Shown here: piece by piece, positions 6,540 through 12,211 of the stretch
How positions within the stretch are numbered: the stretch's first letter is position 1
How the letters are laid out: each line of letters opens with the position of its first letter
Assembly (NCBI GenBank): GCA_024639745.1
Contig: JAHEHW010000014.1
Span: 1 to 12,211 of the forward strand
Source: Salaquimonas sp.
GTDB lineage: Bacteria; Pseudomonadota; Alphaproteobacteria; Rhizobiales; Rhizobiaceae
Reading direction: 5' to 3'
Length of the DNA: 12,211 nucleotides
Translations under genes and position numbers: made by a program
Notes under the pieces: model-generated
What the model saw: the letters and a program-made list of their open reading frames with translations, nothing else
The model's database searches: none
What the model was told of the DNA's origin: nothing

Positions 6540-7952
6540 ATGTCTGATTTGCTCGAACAGGATCGTATCGATGCCGATTCAGCGGATAGTAGTCTCTACA
6601 CCGAAGAAGGGCATCTCAAGCCGGAATTGCCTCGTATAGTTGCTGAAGCGATCGAAAACGGCGATCAATCGGATGTAATCGACCTCACGGCGCCCCTGCA
6701 CGCCTCTGAACTGGCTGACTTGTTGGAGGCCTTGGAACCGGGACAACGCATTCGGCTTGTCGAATTGGCCGGCGATGAATTCGATCTAAGCTCGCTAACA
6801 GAGGTTGATGAGGCAATCAGGCTCGAAATTGCAAAATCATTACCCGTCCGGCGCCTTGCTGAGGCGATGCGCAGCCTAGATTCCGACGACGCCGTGTACA
6901 TTCTGGAGGATTTGGAGAAGAAGGATCAGGGCAAGATTCTCGCGCATCTTCCCGTCGATGAACGCCTGCTGATCAAACGCGCGCTTGGCTACCCGGAAGA
7001 ATCCGCCGGGCGGCGCATGCAAACCGATTTTATCGCAGTGCCTCCTTTCTGGAAAATCGGGCAGACAATCGACTACATGCGCGAAGACGAGAACCTGCCG
7101 GACCGCTTTTACGAGATTTTTGTCGTTAGCCCAAAATATGAGCTGCTCGGCACTGTGCAGCTCGACAAATTGCTCAGAACCGGCCGCTCGGCTAGCATTA
7201 AAGATATCATGGAAGAGTCGGTCCATCCAATCGATGCGAACATGGACCAGGAAGAGGCGGCCCGCATCTTTCAGCAATATGACCTGCTGTCTGCCGCCGT
7301 TATCGACGAAGGGCGACGGCTGGTCGGCGTCATCACCATCGACGATATCGTCGACGTGATCGATCAGGAAGCTGATGAGGACATTAAACGCCTCGGCGGG
7401 GTCGGCGACGAGGAACTCTCAGACAGCGTGCTTGAGATCACGCGTTCGCGTTTCACTTGGCTACTGGTCAATCTGTGTACGGCCATCCTCGCATCGGTGA
7501 TCATCGGCATGTTCGATGCGACCATTCAGCAAATGGTGGCGCTCGCCGTCCTCATGCCCATTGTCGCGTCCATGGGCGGCAATGCGGGTACTCAGACCAT
7601 GACCGTTGCGGTGCGTGCGCTCGCGACAAGGGATATCGATGCTTACAACACCGGCCGGATCATTCGCCGCGAAGTCTTGGTCGGGCTGCTGAACGGCTCT
7701 GCGTTTGCCTTTCTCATCGGCCTTGCGGCCGGGTTTTGGTACGCAAATCTGGACCTCGGGCTGATCATCGCCTTTGCAATGGTCTTCAACATGCTGTGCG
7801 CCGCGCTCGCCGGAATCTTGATACCGATCGTGCTGCAGAAACTGCATGTCGACCCGGCGGTGGCCTCCAGCGTCTTCGTCACGACCGTGACGGATGTGGT
7901 CGGATTTTTCGCGTTCTTGGGGGCTGCGGCCTGGTGGTTTCAGATCGGCTAG
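6540..7952 (+). CDS. mgtE: Magnesium transporter MgtE
   Basis: MgtE is a homodimeric, Mg2+-gated channel of the inner membrane that takes up magnesium. The 470 residues show the full domain order. An N domain of helical repeats covers about 30-150 (L-x-x-L-x-P-x-x-R and similar), and a pair of CBS domains about 155-280 (including VDEGRRLVGVITIDD-type sequence), followed by an acidic plug helix (DQEADEDIKRLGG). Five membrane helices run from about 304 to 468. The signature MPIVASMGGNAGTQTMT (339-355) lies in the pore region, and TDVVGFF (451-457) carries the conserved Asp of the selectivity site. The ATG follows an AAGGA ribosome binding site. It is transcribed alone; I see no riboswitch-like Mg2+ sensor in the 5' region. 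Confidence 0.96.
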   Translation: MSDLLEQDRIDADSADSSLYTEEGHLKPELPRIVAEAIENGDQSDVIDLTAPLHASELADLLEALEPGQRIRLVELAGDEFDLSSLTEVDEAIRLEIAKSLPVRRLAEAMRSLDSDDAVYILEDLEKKDQGKILAHLPVDERLLIKRALGYPEESAGRRMQTDFIAVPPFWKIGQTIDYMREDENLPDRFYEIFVVSPKYELLGTVQLDKLLRTGRSASIKDIMEESVHPIDANMDQEEAARIFQQYDLLSAAVIDEGRRLVGVITIDDIVDVIDQEADEDIKRLGGVGDEELSDSVLEITRSRFTWLLVNLCTAILASVIIGMFDATIQQMVALAVLMPIVASMGGNAGTQTMTVAVRALATRDIDAYNTGRIIRREVLVGLLNGSAFAFLIGLAAGFWYANLDLGLIIAFAMVFNMLCAALAGILIPIVLQKLHVDPAVASSVFVTTVTDVVGFFAFLGAAAWWFQIG

Positions 7953-8021
7953 GCGGATTTGCGCAGCTTTCGGCAGGTTATGTCTTGAGATTTGACGTAA
8001 ATCATTTAAAACGCCGCCGTA

Positions 8022-8037
8022 CTTACTTTTACGTAAT
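8022..8037. promoter_or_regulatory. Palindromic operator-like site upstream of the MerR gene
   Basis: CTTACTTTTACGTAAT is an imperfect palindrome. It agrees at 13 of 16 positions with TTTACGTTTACGTAAA, the form of LiuR operator I recall from comparative genomics of branched-chain amino-acid regulons. A related half-site, TTGACGTAAAT, lies about 30 bases upstream (7992-8002). The location 40-60 bases before the MerR start codon fits autoregulation. The consensus is from memory and should be checked. Confidence 0.45.
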
Positions 8038-8046
8038 AATGGATTT

Positions 8047-8063
8047 GATTCCGAATCGGATTC
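8047..8063. repeat. Overlapping GATTC/GAATC inverted repeats
   Basis: Three alternating five-base arms, GATTC-C-GAATC-G-GATTC, form two overlapping perfect palindromes that share the central GAATC. They lie directly before the ribosome binding site (GGGGAG, 8069-8074) of the MerR gene. They could be a second operator or a small RNA structure that competes for the leader; only one of the two pairings can form at a time. Confidence 0.4.
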
Positions 8064-8078
8064 GTGCAGGGGAGTCGG

Positions 8079-8480
8079 GTGGCGGCAAGCAATACGAGAG
8101 AATTTTACACAATAACTGAGCTCACGAGAGAATTCGGTATCTCGACACGAACCATCCGCTTTTACGAAGACGAGGGTTTGATCAACCCGGTGCGCCGCGG
8201 TCGTACACGCTTGTTTCGCAACTCGGACCGCAGATTGTTGAGTTTTATTCTCAGGGGCAAGCGTCTCGGTTTCTCGATAGCCGAGATTCGCGAAATCATG
8301 CAAATGTACAAATCCCCTCCGGGCGAAGAGGGGCAGCTGAAGCTGCTCATGAACCGGGTTACGGAGAAACGCGCCGAATTGGAGCAAAAACGCCGTGATA
8401 TCGAGGAAACTCTGGCGGAACTTGATCAGGTGGAAGAGGCCAGCCTTGCCCGACTCGCGGAACTCGGCGTGGGCACCTGA
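8079..8480 (+). CDS. MerR-family transcriptional regulator (LiuR-like)
   Basis: This 133-residue DNA-binding protein starts with a MerR winged helix-turn-helix (YTITELTREFGISTRTIRFYE, residues about 10-30, then the wing with RGRTRLF). It continues into the second helical region (ILRGKRLGFSIAEIREIM) and a C-terminal dimerisation coiled coil (about 86-124). There are no cysteines for metal binding and no separate ligand domain. The RGKRLGFSIAEI/Q-L/E-K-R-A-E-L-E pattern resembles LiuR-type regulators of branched-chain amino-acid and acyl-CoA catabolism. The GTG at 8079 was chosen because GGGGAG precedes it at 8069-8074; GTG at 8064 would add five residues. No catabolic genes adjoin it here, so its targets must lie elsewhere if the resemblance is meaningful. 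An operator-like palindrome lies upstream (8022-8037). Confidence 0.87.
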   Translation: MAASNTREFYTITELTREFGISTRTIRFYEDEGLINPVRRGRTRLFRNSDRRLLSFILRGKRLGFSIAEIREIMQMYKSPPGEEGQLKLLMNRVTEKRAELEQKRRDIEETLAELDQVEEASLARLAELGVGT

Positions 8481-8524
8481 TCCCGTCCAATTGAAGCGCC
8501 ACGACAAGCCGTCTGTTGCTTTCG

Positions 8525-8992
8525 TCAAATCCAGCGTTTGACCGATTTGCGATAATGTCGCCAAGCCGATCCGAAGCGGTGTTCCAGATGCTTCTCCTCG
8601 CGCTTTATTCCGAAAGCATTGGTAGCTAAAGCCGCAAGCAAGCTGGTTAGCAGATACCAGGCCGAACCGAAGGTCAGTCCGATGCCGAAAACCAGCATCG
8701 TATTCGCAGCATATATCGGGTTTCTGGAAACCGCGAAGGGACCCGTGGTGACGAGGTGACTGGCAGCCTTGTTCGGTAAAACCGTGGTCTTGTGTTTGCG
8801 CAGTTCCCAGAAGGTTCGCAAATCGATGAAGATGGCGGCGAGGATCATCAGTATTCCGGCCATGACCAGAAAATCGCCGATGAAACCGGGAAGCCACGGA
8901 AGTGGCAAATAGGCTTGCAGAACAAAACCGGCAATGATCGCAAAGCCGTAGAAGATTGGCGGCCATGGGATACTATTTGGCTTTTCAATCAC
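8525..8992 (-). CDS. Isoprenylcysteine carboxyl methyltransferase (ICMT)-like membrane methyltransferase
   Basis: This 155-residue inner-membrane protein has about four hydrophobic helices (roughly residues 12-30, 38-58, 96-112 and 113-128). It carries the ICMT/PEMT family signature: H-L-V-T-T-GPF-x-x-S-R-NPIY (79-94), where the S-adenosylmethionine site is formed, and a C-terminal E-E-x-x-L-E-x-x-F-G-x-x-x-x-x-Y-x-x-x-V-x-R-W block (132-154). Bacterial members probably methylate lipids or small molecules, since bacteria lack prenylated proteins; the substrate is unknown. The GTG at 8992 gives the usual N-terminus (IPWPP) and has GAGG upstream at somewhat long spacing. GTG at 9016 would add eight residues but lacks a ribosome binding site. 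The gene is divergent from the GNAT gene. Confidence 0.86.
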   Translation of the reverse strand: MIEKPNSIPWPPIFYGFAIIAGFVLQAYLPLPWLPGFIGDFLVMAGILMILAAIFIDLRTFWELRKHKTTVLPNKAASHLVTTGPFAVSRNPIYAANTMLVFGIGLTFGSAWYLLTSLLAALATNAFGIKREEKHLEHRFGSAWRHYRKSVKRWI

Positions 8993-9055
8993 GTTCTGAT
9001 ACCCGCCTCGGATCACTATTCCAGTCAGATATATAGCAAACAGGGGTCCTTTCGG

Positions 9056-9493
9056 ATGTCAATCAAGATCCGACCGTTGATCGAAGAAGACTTTGATGAT
9101 TGGCTCCGCCTCTGGCGTGGCTATCAGGCGTTTTATGGGGCCGATTTGGAATCGGATGAAAAACGGCTGTTCGCGGCACTCCTGAACCCCCAGGAAGACG
9201 GGCCATTCGCGCTGGTAGTCGAACAGGACGACAGGCTGATCGCCCTGACGCATTACCTATTGCACAAGACAAGCTGGGGAGCGGCGCCTCGTTGCTACCT
9301 GAACGATCTTTTCACCGATCCGGATGCCAGGGGAAATGGAGCCGGGGAGGCGTTGATCCATGCGGTTGCAAAGGATGCGAAAGAGCGTGGCGTCGATCAG
9401 ACTTATTGGTTGACGCAGGATTTCAACACGACCGCCAGGAAATTGTACGACAGGGTTGGCGAACTGACGCCCTTCATCAAGTATAAATACTGA
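9056..9493 (+). CDS. GNAT-family N-acetyltransferase (HPA2-like)
   Basis: This encodes a 145-residue cytoplasmic enzyme that transfers an acetyl group from acetyl-CoA to an amine. The GNAT core is clear: N-terminal strand IKIRPLIEEDF, and motif A at residues about 81-110, LNDLFTDPDARGNGAGEAL, where R-G-N-G-A-G is the pyrophosphate-binding loop (R/Q-x-x-G-x-G/A). Motif B follows with T-A-R-K-L-YDRVG, then a C-terminal FIKYKY strand. The pattern resembles the HPA2/SSAT-like subgroup that acetylates small amines or basic proteins; the substrate is not determined. The ATG at 9056 has AGGGG about ten bases upstream. The open frame extends further upstream, but that part lies across the divergent ICMT-like gene. 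It ends eleven bases from the convergent DUF1624 gene. Confidence 0.88.
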   Translation: MSIKIRPLIEEDFDDWLRLWRGYQAFYGADLESDEKRLFAALLNPQEDGPFALVVEQDDRLIALTHYLLHKTSWGAAPRCYLNDLFTDPDARGNGAGEALIHAVAKDAKERGVDQTYWLTQDFNTTARKLYDRVGELTPFIKYKY

Positions 9494-9504
9494 CCCGGAT
9501 CGCG

Positions 9505-10281
9505 TTAAATCAGGCCGGCAATTTTCAGAACGACGAAAAGAATGCCGATCATTATCGGTTGATGCAGCAGGTAGAAAACCAGGCTGTGTCGGCCAGTAAA
9601 CTGAAGCAGGCGACCAAACCGCGACGTCGCTCGAACTACGGCTAGTCGGTGAAGGTAACCTTTTTCGCGCGCTAATTGGGTCATGCCGATTCCAAAAAGA
9701 ACCGCTGCGAAAAACGGAAAGACTGGTACGAAATCACTGCTCACCGGCATGGACGTGGATAGTCCCGTCCACCACCCTCCGAGATTGTTGAGTTCATCCC
9801 AGCCAGCCATGCCGTATCGCACGGCAAGACCTAGAGCCAGCGTCGCTGCTGCGGCGGTCAGGTTGATGACCCAGTGCAATCGCAGAAAGAGCAGACCGAG
9901 CACGCTGGCGACTGCGATGTGATGCAGTATGCCGAAAAAGATGAAGACTCTCGGAGTTGCGAAATAGGTTGCAATCGTGATGAGCGCGGCAGCCCCCGTG
10001 ATTTTCCCGAGTCGGATCAGAAAGGGGCGGGGTTGAATGCCATCCGGTGTGGAGGCAAGCACAAGGCTGACTCCGACGAGAAACAGGAAAGATGAGGCGA
10101 TCGACCTGGCGAAAAGCTTCATGCCGGTCTGCGAGGTGAAACCGGGCTCAGCGACACCGAACATCTCTAGATCGTAACCGAAATGGAAAATGGCCATCGC
10201 GATAAGCGCGATACCCCGTGCCATATCGATCGCGTCGATCCGGGGGAGCCTTCTTGATGTATGCTCGTATCCTGTAACCAA
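9505..10281 (-). CDS. DUF1624 / HGSNAT-like membrane acyltransferase
   Basis: This 258-residue polytopic membrane protein has about seven hydrophobic helices. It matches the DUF1624 family, related to heparan-alpha-glucosaminide N-acetyltransferase, which moves acetyl groups across membranes. Family signatures are RIDAIDMARGIALIAMAIFHFGYDLEMFG near the N-terminus (for example D19, R22, H33), GILHHIAVAS (117-126) and a C-terminal RHSLVFYLLHQP (231-242). The start codon is an unusual TTG, but it is preceded by GAGG at about seven bases and no better start lies between it and the conserved domain. The acceptor in bacteria is unknown, plausibly a cell-envelope sugar. It converges on the GNAT gene. 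Confidence 0.85.
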   Translation of the reverse strand: MVTGYEHTSRRLPRIDAIDMARGIALIAMAIFHFGYDLEMFGVAEPGFTSQTGMKLFARSIASSFLFLVGVSLVLASTPDGIQPRPFLIRLGKITGAAALITIATYFATPRVFIFFGILHHIAVASVLGLLFLRLHWVINLTAAAATLALGLAVRYGMAGWDELNNLGGWWTGLSTSMPVSSDFVPVFPFFAAVLFGIGMTQLAREKGYLHRLAVVRATSRFGRLLQFTGRHSLVFYLLHQPIMIGILFVVLKIAGLI

Positions 10282-10644
10282 TCTTCTGCCTCGGTTGTTT
10301 GCCGGTCTCGGGAATCAGTTCCGGTTATCCTTGCTATCAGGGCAAGGTCGCATCATCCACCGCCGAATTAAGCGGCGAACAGGGCCGGCCGGGAAAATTT
10401 CCACGATATTTTTTGAGCCACTAGATCCGTCCGAAAATAGGCGGTTTCTGTCAGGTTTTGCGCAAATGACCGAGATTTTCAGCGCCCATGCAATAGCCAC
10501 ATATCAGCATTTTGTTTTTGCTGGCTCCAACGCGAAGATTCGGGTTGCGAAATGATTACCGAAGGATTAAATCCCGAACCGGTTCCGCCGATAGGAAGAA
10601 CAAAATGCGCGGACTTGGAAATTCCGTTTTCAGGTAGGCTTTCG
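10282..10644. other. Intergenic stretch without a supported gene
   Basis: No reading frame here looks coding. Two small hairpins are visible, CCTTGC/GCAAGG at 10329-10347 and CGCCG/CGGCG around 10363-10379, neither followed by a T-run on the plus strand. The stretch probably contains the promoters of the DUF1624 gene (minus) and of the small membrane protein gene (plus), but I could not assign -35/-10 boxes with confidence. Confidence 0.5.
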
Positions 10645-10776
10645 ATGTTGGAAGAACACAAGACCGGTTCTGTTTGGAACGTGGCGCTAATTGCTGTTGT
10701 GGTATTCGTCGCTGTTATGGCCCTTGCTGGCGTATTGAGCCCGGGCGAGGTGACGGCAGTTTCTGCAAAGCTTTGA
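10645..10776 (+). CDS. 43-residue single-helix membrane protein
   Basis: The short polypeptide has a charged N-terminus (MLEEHKTGSVWN), one clear transmembrane helix (VALIAVVVFVAVMALAGVL, about residues 13-31) and a short tail. The ATG at 10645 is preceded by AGGTAGG at suitable spacing, and the gene is closed by a strong intrinsic terminator 23 bases after the stop, which together argue that it is expressed. The frame is open back to an ATG at 10552, but that extension is proline-rich and lacks a good ribosome binding site. No family is recognised, and function is unknown. Confidence 0.5.
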   Translation: MLEEHKTGSVWNVALIAVVVFVAVMALAGVLSPGEVTAVSAKL

Positions 10777-10798
10777 CACTTTTTCCTCATACGGTATG

Positions 10799-10828
10799 AA
10801 AAAGGCCGCTCCCAGAGCTGCCTTTTTT
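10799..10828 (+). terminator. Rho-independent terminator after the 43-residue protein gene
   Basis: The outer stem AAAAAGGC/GCCTTTTT continues, after one C/T mismatch, into GCTC/GAGC around a CCA loop, and ends in six T residues. The A-run on the 5' side means it could also work on the minus strand. It lies 73 bases before the rhodanese start, so the rhodanese needs its own promoter or read-through. Confidence 0.85.
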
Positions 10829-10901
10829 ATTTCGCATCGGCTGTCATCGGCCAATCCGGGACATCCTAACCCTGAATCAAATTGTCTGGAAGTCACGAGA
10901 A

Positions 10902-11303
10902 ATGGCTAAGAAAACTGTGAAAATGCTCGTTGAGGATGCGTTGGGTGAAGTCGAGACCTGGTCACCAGAAGAGGCATTGAAAGCACAAGCCGATGGTTCG
11001 GCTATCCTCGTTGATATCCGCGATGTCAGGGAGCTTGAGCGCGAAGGTAAGCTCGAAGACGCCGTGCATGCGCCGCGGGGCATGCTGGAATTCTGGTTCG
11101 ATCCCGAAAGCCCGTATTACCGGGAAGTCTTTGCCGACGAAGGCAAAAAATACGTCTTCTTCTGTGCGGCGGGTTGGCGTTCGGCGCTGGCTGCCAAGTC
11201 TCTCAAAGAGATGGGCTTCGAAAATATTGCGCATATCAATGGCGGCTTCGGCCGGATCAGGGAAACCGACGGCGCTAACATCATCAGACCCGAACCAAAA
11301 TAG
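10902..11303 (+). CDS. Single-domain rhodanese-like protein
   Basis: This is a 133-residue cytoplasmic sulfurtransferase-fold protein. The rhodanese domain runs from about residue 18 to 128: W-S-P-E-E-A, then the CH2A-like ILVDIRDVRELEREG (35-49), HAPRGMLEFW, and the active-site loop CAAGWRS (88-94), with Cys88 as the persulfide-forming residue followed by the usual aromatic and Arg-Ser. It ends with the G-F-x-N-I-x-x-I-N-G-G-F pattern. Such proteins carry sulfane sulfur for thiolation, cyanide or redox chemistry; the physiological partner is not evident. There is no signal peptide. The ATG at 10902 has a weak GAG-type ribosome binding site. After the stop, a GC-rich hairpin (11319-11351) without a T-run may stabilise the message end. 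Confidence 0.92.
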   Translation: MAKKTVKMLVEDALGEVETWSPEEALKAQADGSAILVDIRDVRELEREGKLEDAVHAPRGMLEFWFDPESPYYREVFADEGKKYVFFCAAGWRSALAAKSLKEMGFENIAHINGGFGRIRETDGANIIRPEPK

Positions 11304-11426
11304 CGGGTTCCTCTCCGAGGGCCTTGTGGATATCCGCAACAATAATGGCCCACCGATTGGATCACTGCTTGCGAGGCGCTAGGTTAGGGCTGGATTGAGT
11401 TTGTGAAGATCGGGCGCGACCCACCG

Positions 11427-11855
11427 ATGACACTGCACCTTGTCAAATTATGCGTTGGCGTATCAAGCGTCGAAGAGCTCCAGGCTTCGATCGACTTCCG
11501 GCTTGATCGTCGAAAAGAGCAGGGCAAAGCGGCAGAGCGGATCCATACCACCCGAATGATCCCTAAACGCGCTGCGGAATTACTGGATGGCGGGTCTCTG
11601 TACTGGGTTATCAAGGGCAATATCCAGGTTCGCCAGCCACTTGCGGATATTCGGCCCTTCGACGATATCGATGGCATCAGGCGCTGCGACCTTGTCCTCG
11701 AGCCTCGCCTTGTTTTAACCAGGTGGCAGCCTCGCCGGGCTTTCCAAGGATGGCGGTATCTCAAGCCGGAGGACGCGCCACCCGATCTCAAGGGCAGTGG
11801 CGACGGTCTTCCCGGCGAACTCAGGCAGGAACTGGCCGAACTCGGCCTTCTGTGA
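11427..11855 (+). CDS. DUF1489 family protein
   Basis: These 142 residues match the alphaproteobacterial DUF1489 family, recognised by the N-terminus LHLVKLCVG, R-x-x-P-K-R-x-x-E-L-x-x-GGSLYWVIKG (about 44-64), VRQPLADI, and the C-terminal RAFQGWRYL with D-x-P-x-D-L (107-121). The function of the family is unknown to me; a role linked to RNA or nucleotides has no support from this sequence alone. The ATG at 11427 gives the family-typical start; an in-frame GTG at 11403 would add eight residues. The protein is soluble, with no signal peptide or membrane helix. Confidence 0.88.
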   Translation: MTLHLVKLCVGVSSVEELQASIDFRLDRRKEQGKAAERIHTTRMIPKRAAELLDGGSLYWVIKGNIQVRQPLADIRPFDDIDGIRRCDLVLEPRLVLTRWQPRRAFQGWRYLKPEDAPPDLKGSGDGLPGELRQELAELGLL

Positions 11856-11972
11856 GTTGGCCCTCGCAATTTACCAAAAGAGAATAATTATTAATATTCG
11901 ATCGATTGCTACCTTGCATCGGATACCGTTTGCCCGAATACTCGCTCGGGGGATTTGGCAGCGTTGGTTTTG

Positions 11973-12211
11973 ATGTTCCCCAGTCAAGCGACACCTGAAA
12001 AACATGCTTATGTAATTGTCTGTGGCAACGAGAAAGGTGGCTCCGGAAAGGCCACTATTGCCATGCGCATTATTGTCAATCTCCTGAACGAAGGGCTTTC
12101 GCGTCGCGAGCATCGACCTCGATATCCGCCAGATGAGTCTGACCCGCTATATCCAGAACCGGGAATATTGGGCGGCCAAGAACGACCGCTAATTGCCAAT
12201 GCCGTAGCATT
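11973..12211 (+). pseudogene. Decayed mipZ-like ParA-family ATPase gene (3' end outside window)
   Basis: The first 40 codons from ATG 11973 read like the N-terminus of MipZ, the ParA-type ATPase that forms gradients from the chromosome poles and positions the division septum in many alphaproteobacteria: YVIVCGNEKGGSGKATIAM. One extra G in the GGG at 12093-12095 then shifts the frame. From 12094 the next frame continues the homology (GFRVASIDLDIRQMSLTRYI, QNREYW) to a TAA at 12190-12192. The same frame resumes as LPMP and meets a TAG at 12205-12207. In addition, the Walker A Ser/Thr after the second lysine is replaced by Ala (GGSGKA), which should abolish Mg-ATP binding. Three kinds of independent damage indicate a pseudogene rather than a sequencing slip. 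Confidence 0.78.

Noticed and set aside
7461..8966. A 501-codon open frame on the minus strand across mgtE and the MerR gene
   Set aside because: It is antisense to two clear families, has Cys/His/Arg-rich non-protein-like composition, and is a shadow of GC-biased codon use.
1..12211. CRISPR array, rRNA genes, insertion sequence ends or transposase/integrase genes
   Set aside because: No regularly spaced repeats, no rRNA-like sequence and no recombinase motifs were seen on either strand.

Overview
The window looks like chromosomal DNA from an alphaproteobacterium, most likely a member of the Rhizobiales (Hyphomicrobiales). This is inferred from gene content: an ATP12-type F1-ATPase assembly chaperone, a rhizobial-style LipB, a DUF1489 protein, a DUF1624 membrane acyltransferase, a MipZ-type ParA ATPase and CTTG/CTAYAT-like promoter elements. 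GC content is around 50-58% in most genes. It drops to about one third G+C (counted by eye over 3661-3960) just downstream of a tRNA gene. The species cannot be named from the sequence.

Layout, left to right. (1) 2-1391: the 3' part of an ATP12 chaperone gene, followed one base later by an EamA-family (DMT) transporter. (2) 1522-2544: an unnamed 340-residue protein built from an internal duplication, convergent with lipB (2549-3307, minus), which encodes octanoyltransferase of lipoate synthesis. (3) 3423-3509: tRNA-Leu(GAG) with an encoded CCA end. Immediately after it lies an AT-rich insert carrying a small three-helix membrane protein gene (3630-3995). The insert is closed by a near-copy (11 of 12 bases) of the tRNA 3' end at 4006-4017, so it looks like a small tRNA-targeted insertion. 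(4) 4018-6539: a HerA/FtsK-fold ATPase gene on the minus strand (4373-6316), with a weakly supported short ORF overlapping each end. (5) 6540-7952: the magnesium channel/transporter mgtE. (6) 8079-8480: a LiuR-like MerR regulator preceded by operator-like palindromes. (7) 8525-10281: an ICMT-like methyltransferase (minus), a divergent GNAT acetyltransferase and a DUF1624 membrane protein (minus). (8) 10645-11303: a 43-residue single-helix membrane protein gene ending in a strong intrinsic terminator, then a rhodanese. (9) 11427-11855: DUF1489. (10) 11973-end: a decayed mipZ-like gene with a one-base frameshift, two stop codons and a mutated Walker A motif.

Most genes are ordinary, unlinked housekeeping functions, and I see no large dedicated new system. 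The points most worth a second look are the mipZ pseudogene, the small tRNA-adjacent insertion, the lone HerA ATPase, the duplicated 340-residue protein, and the operator architecture in front of the MerR gene.
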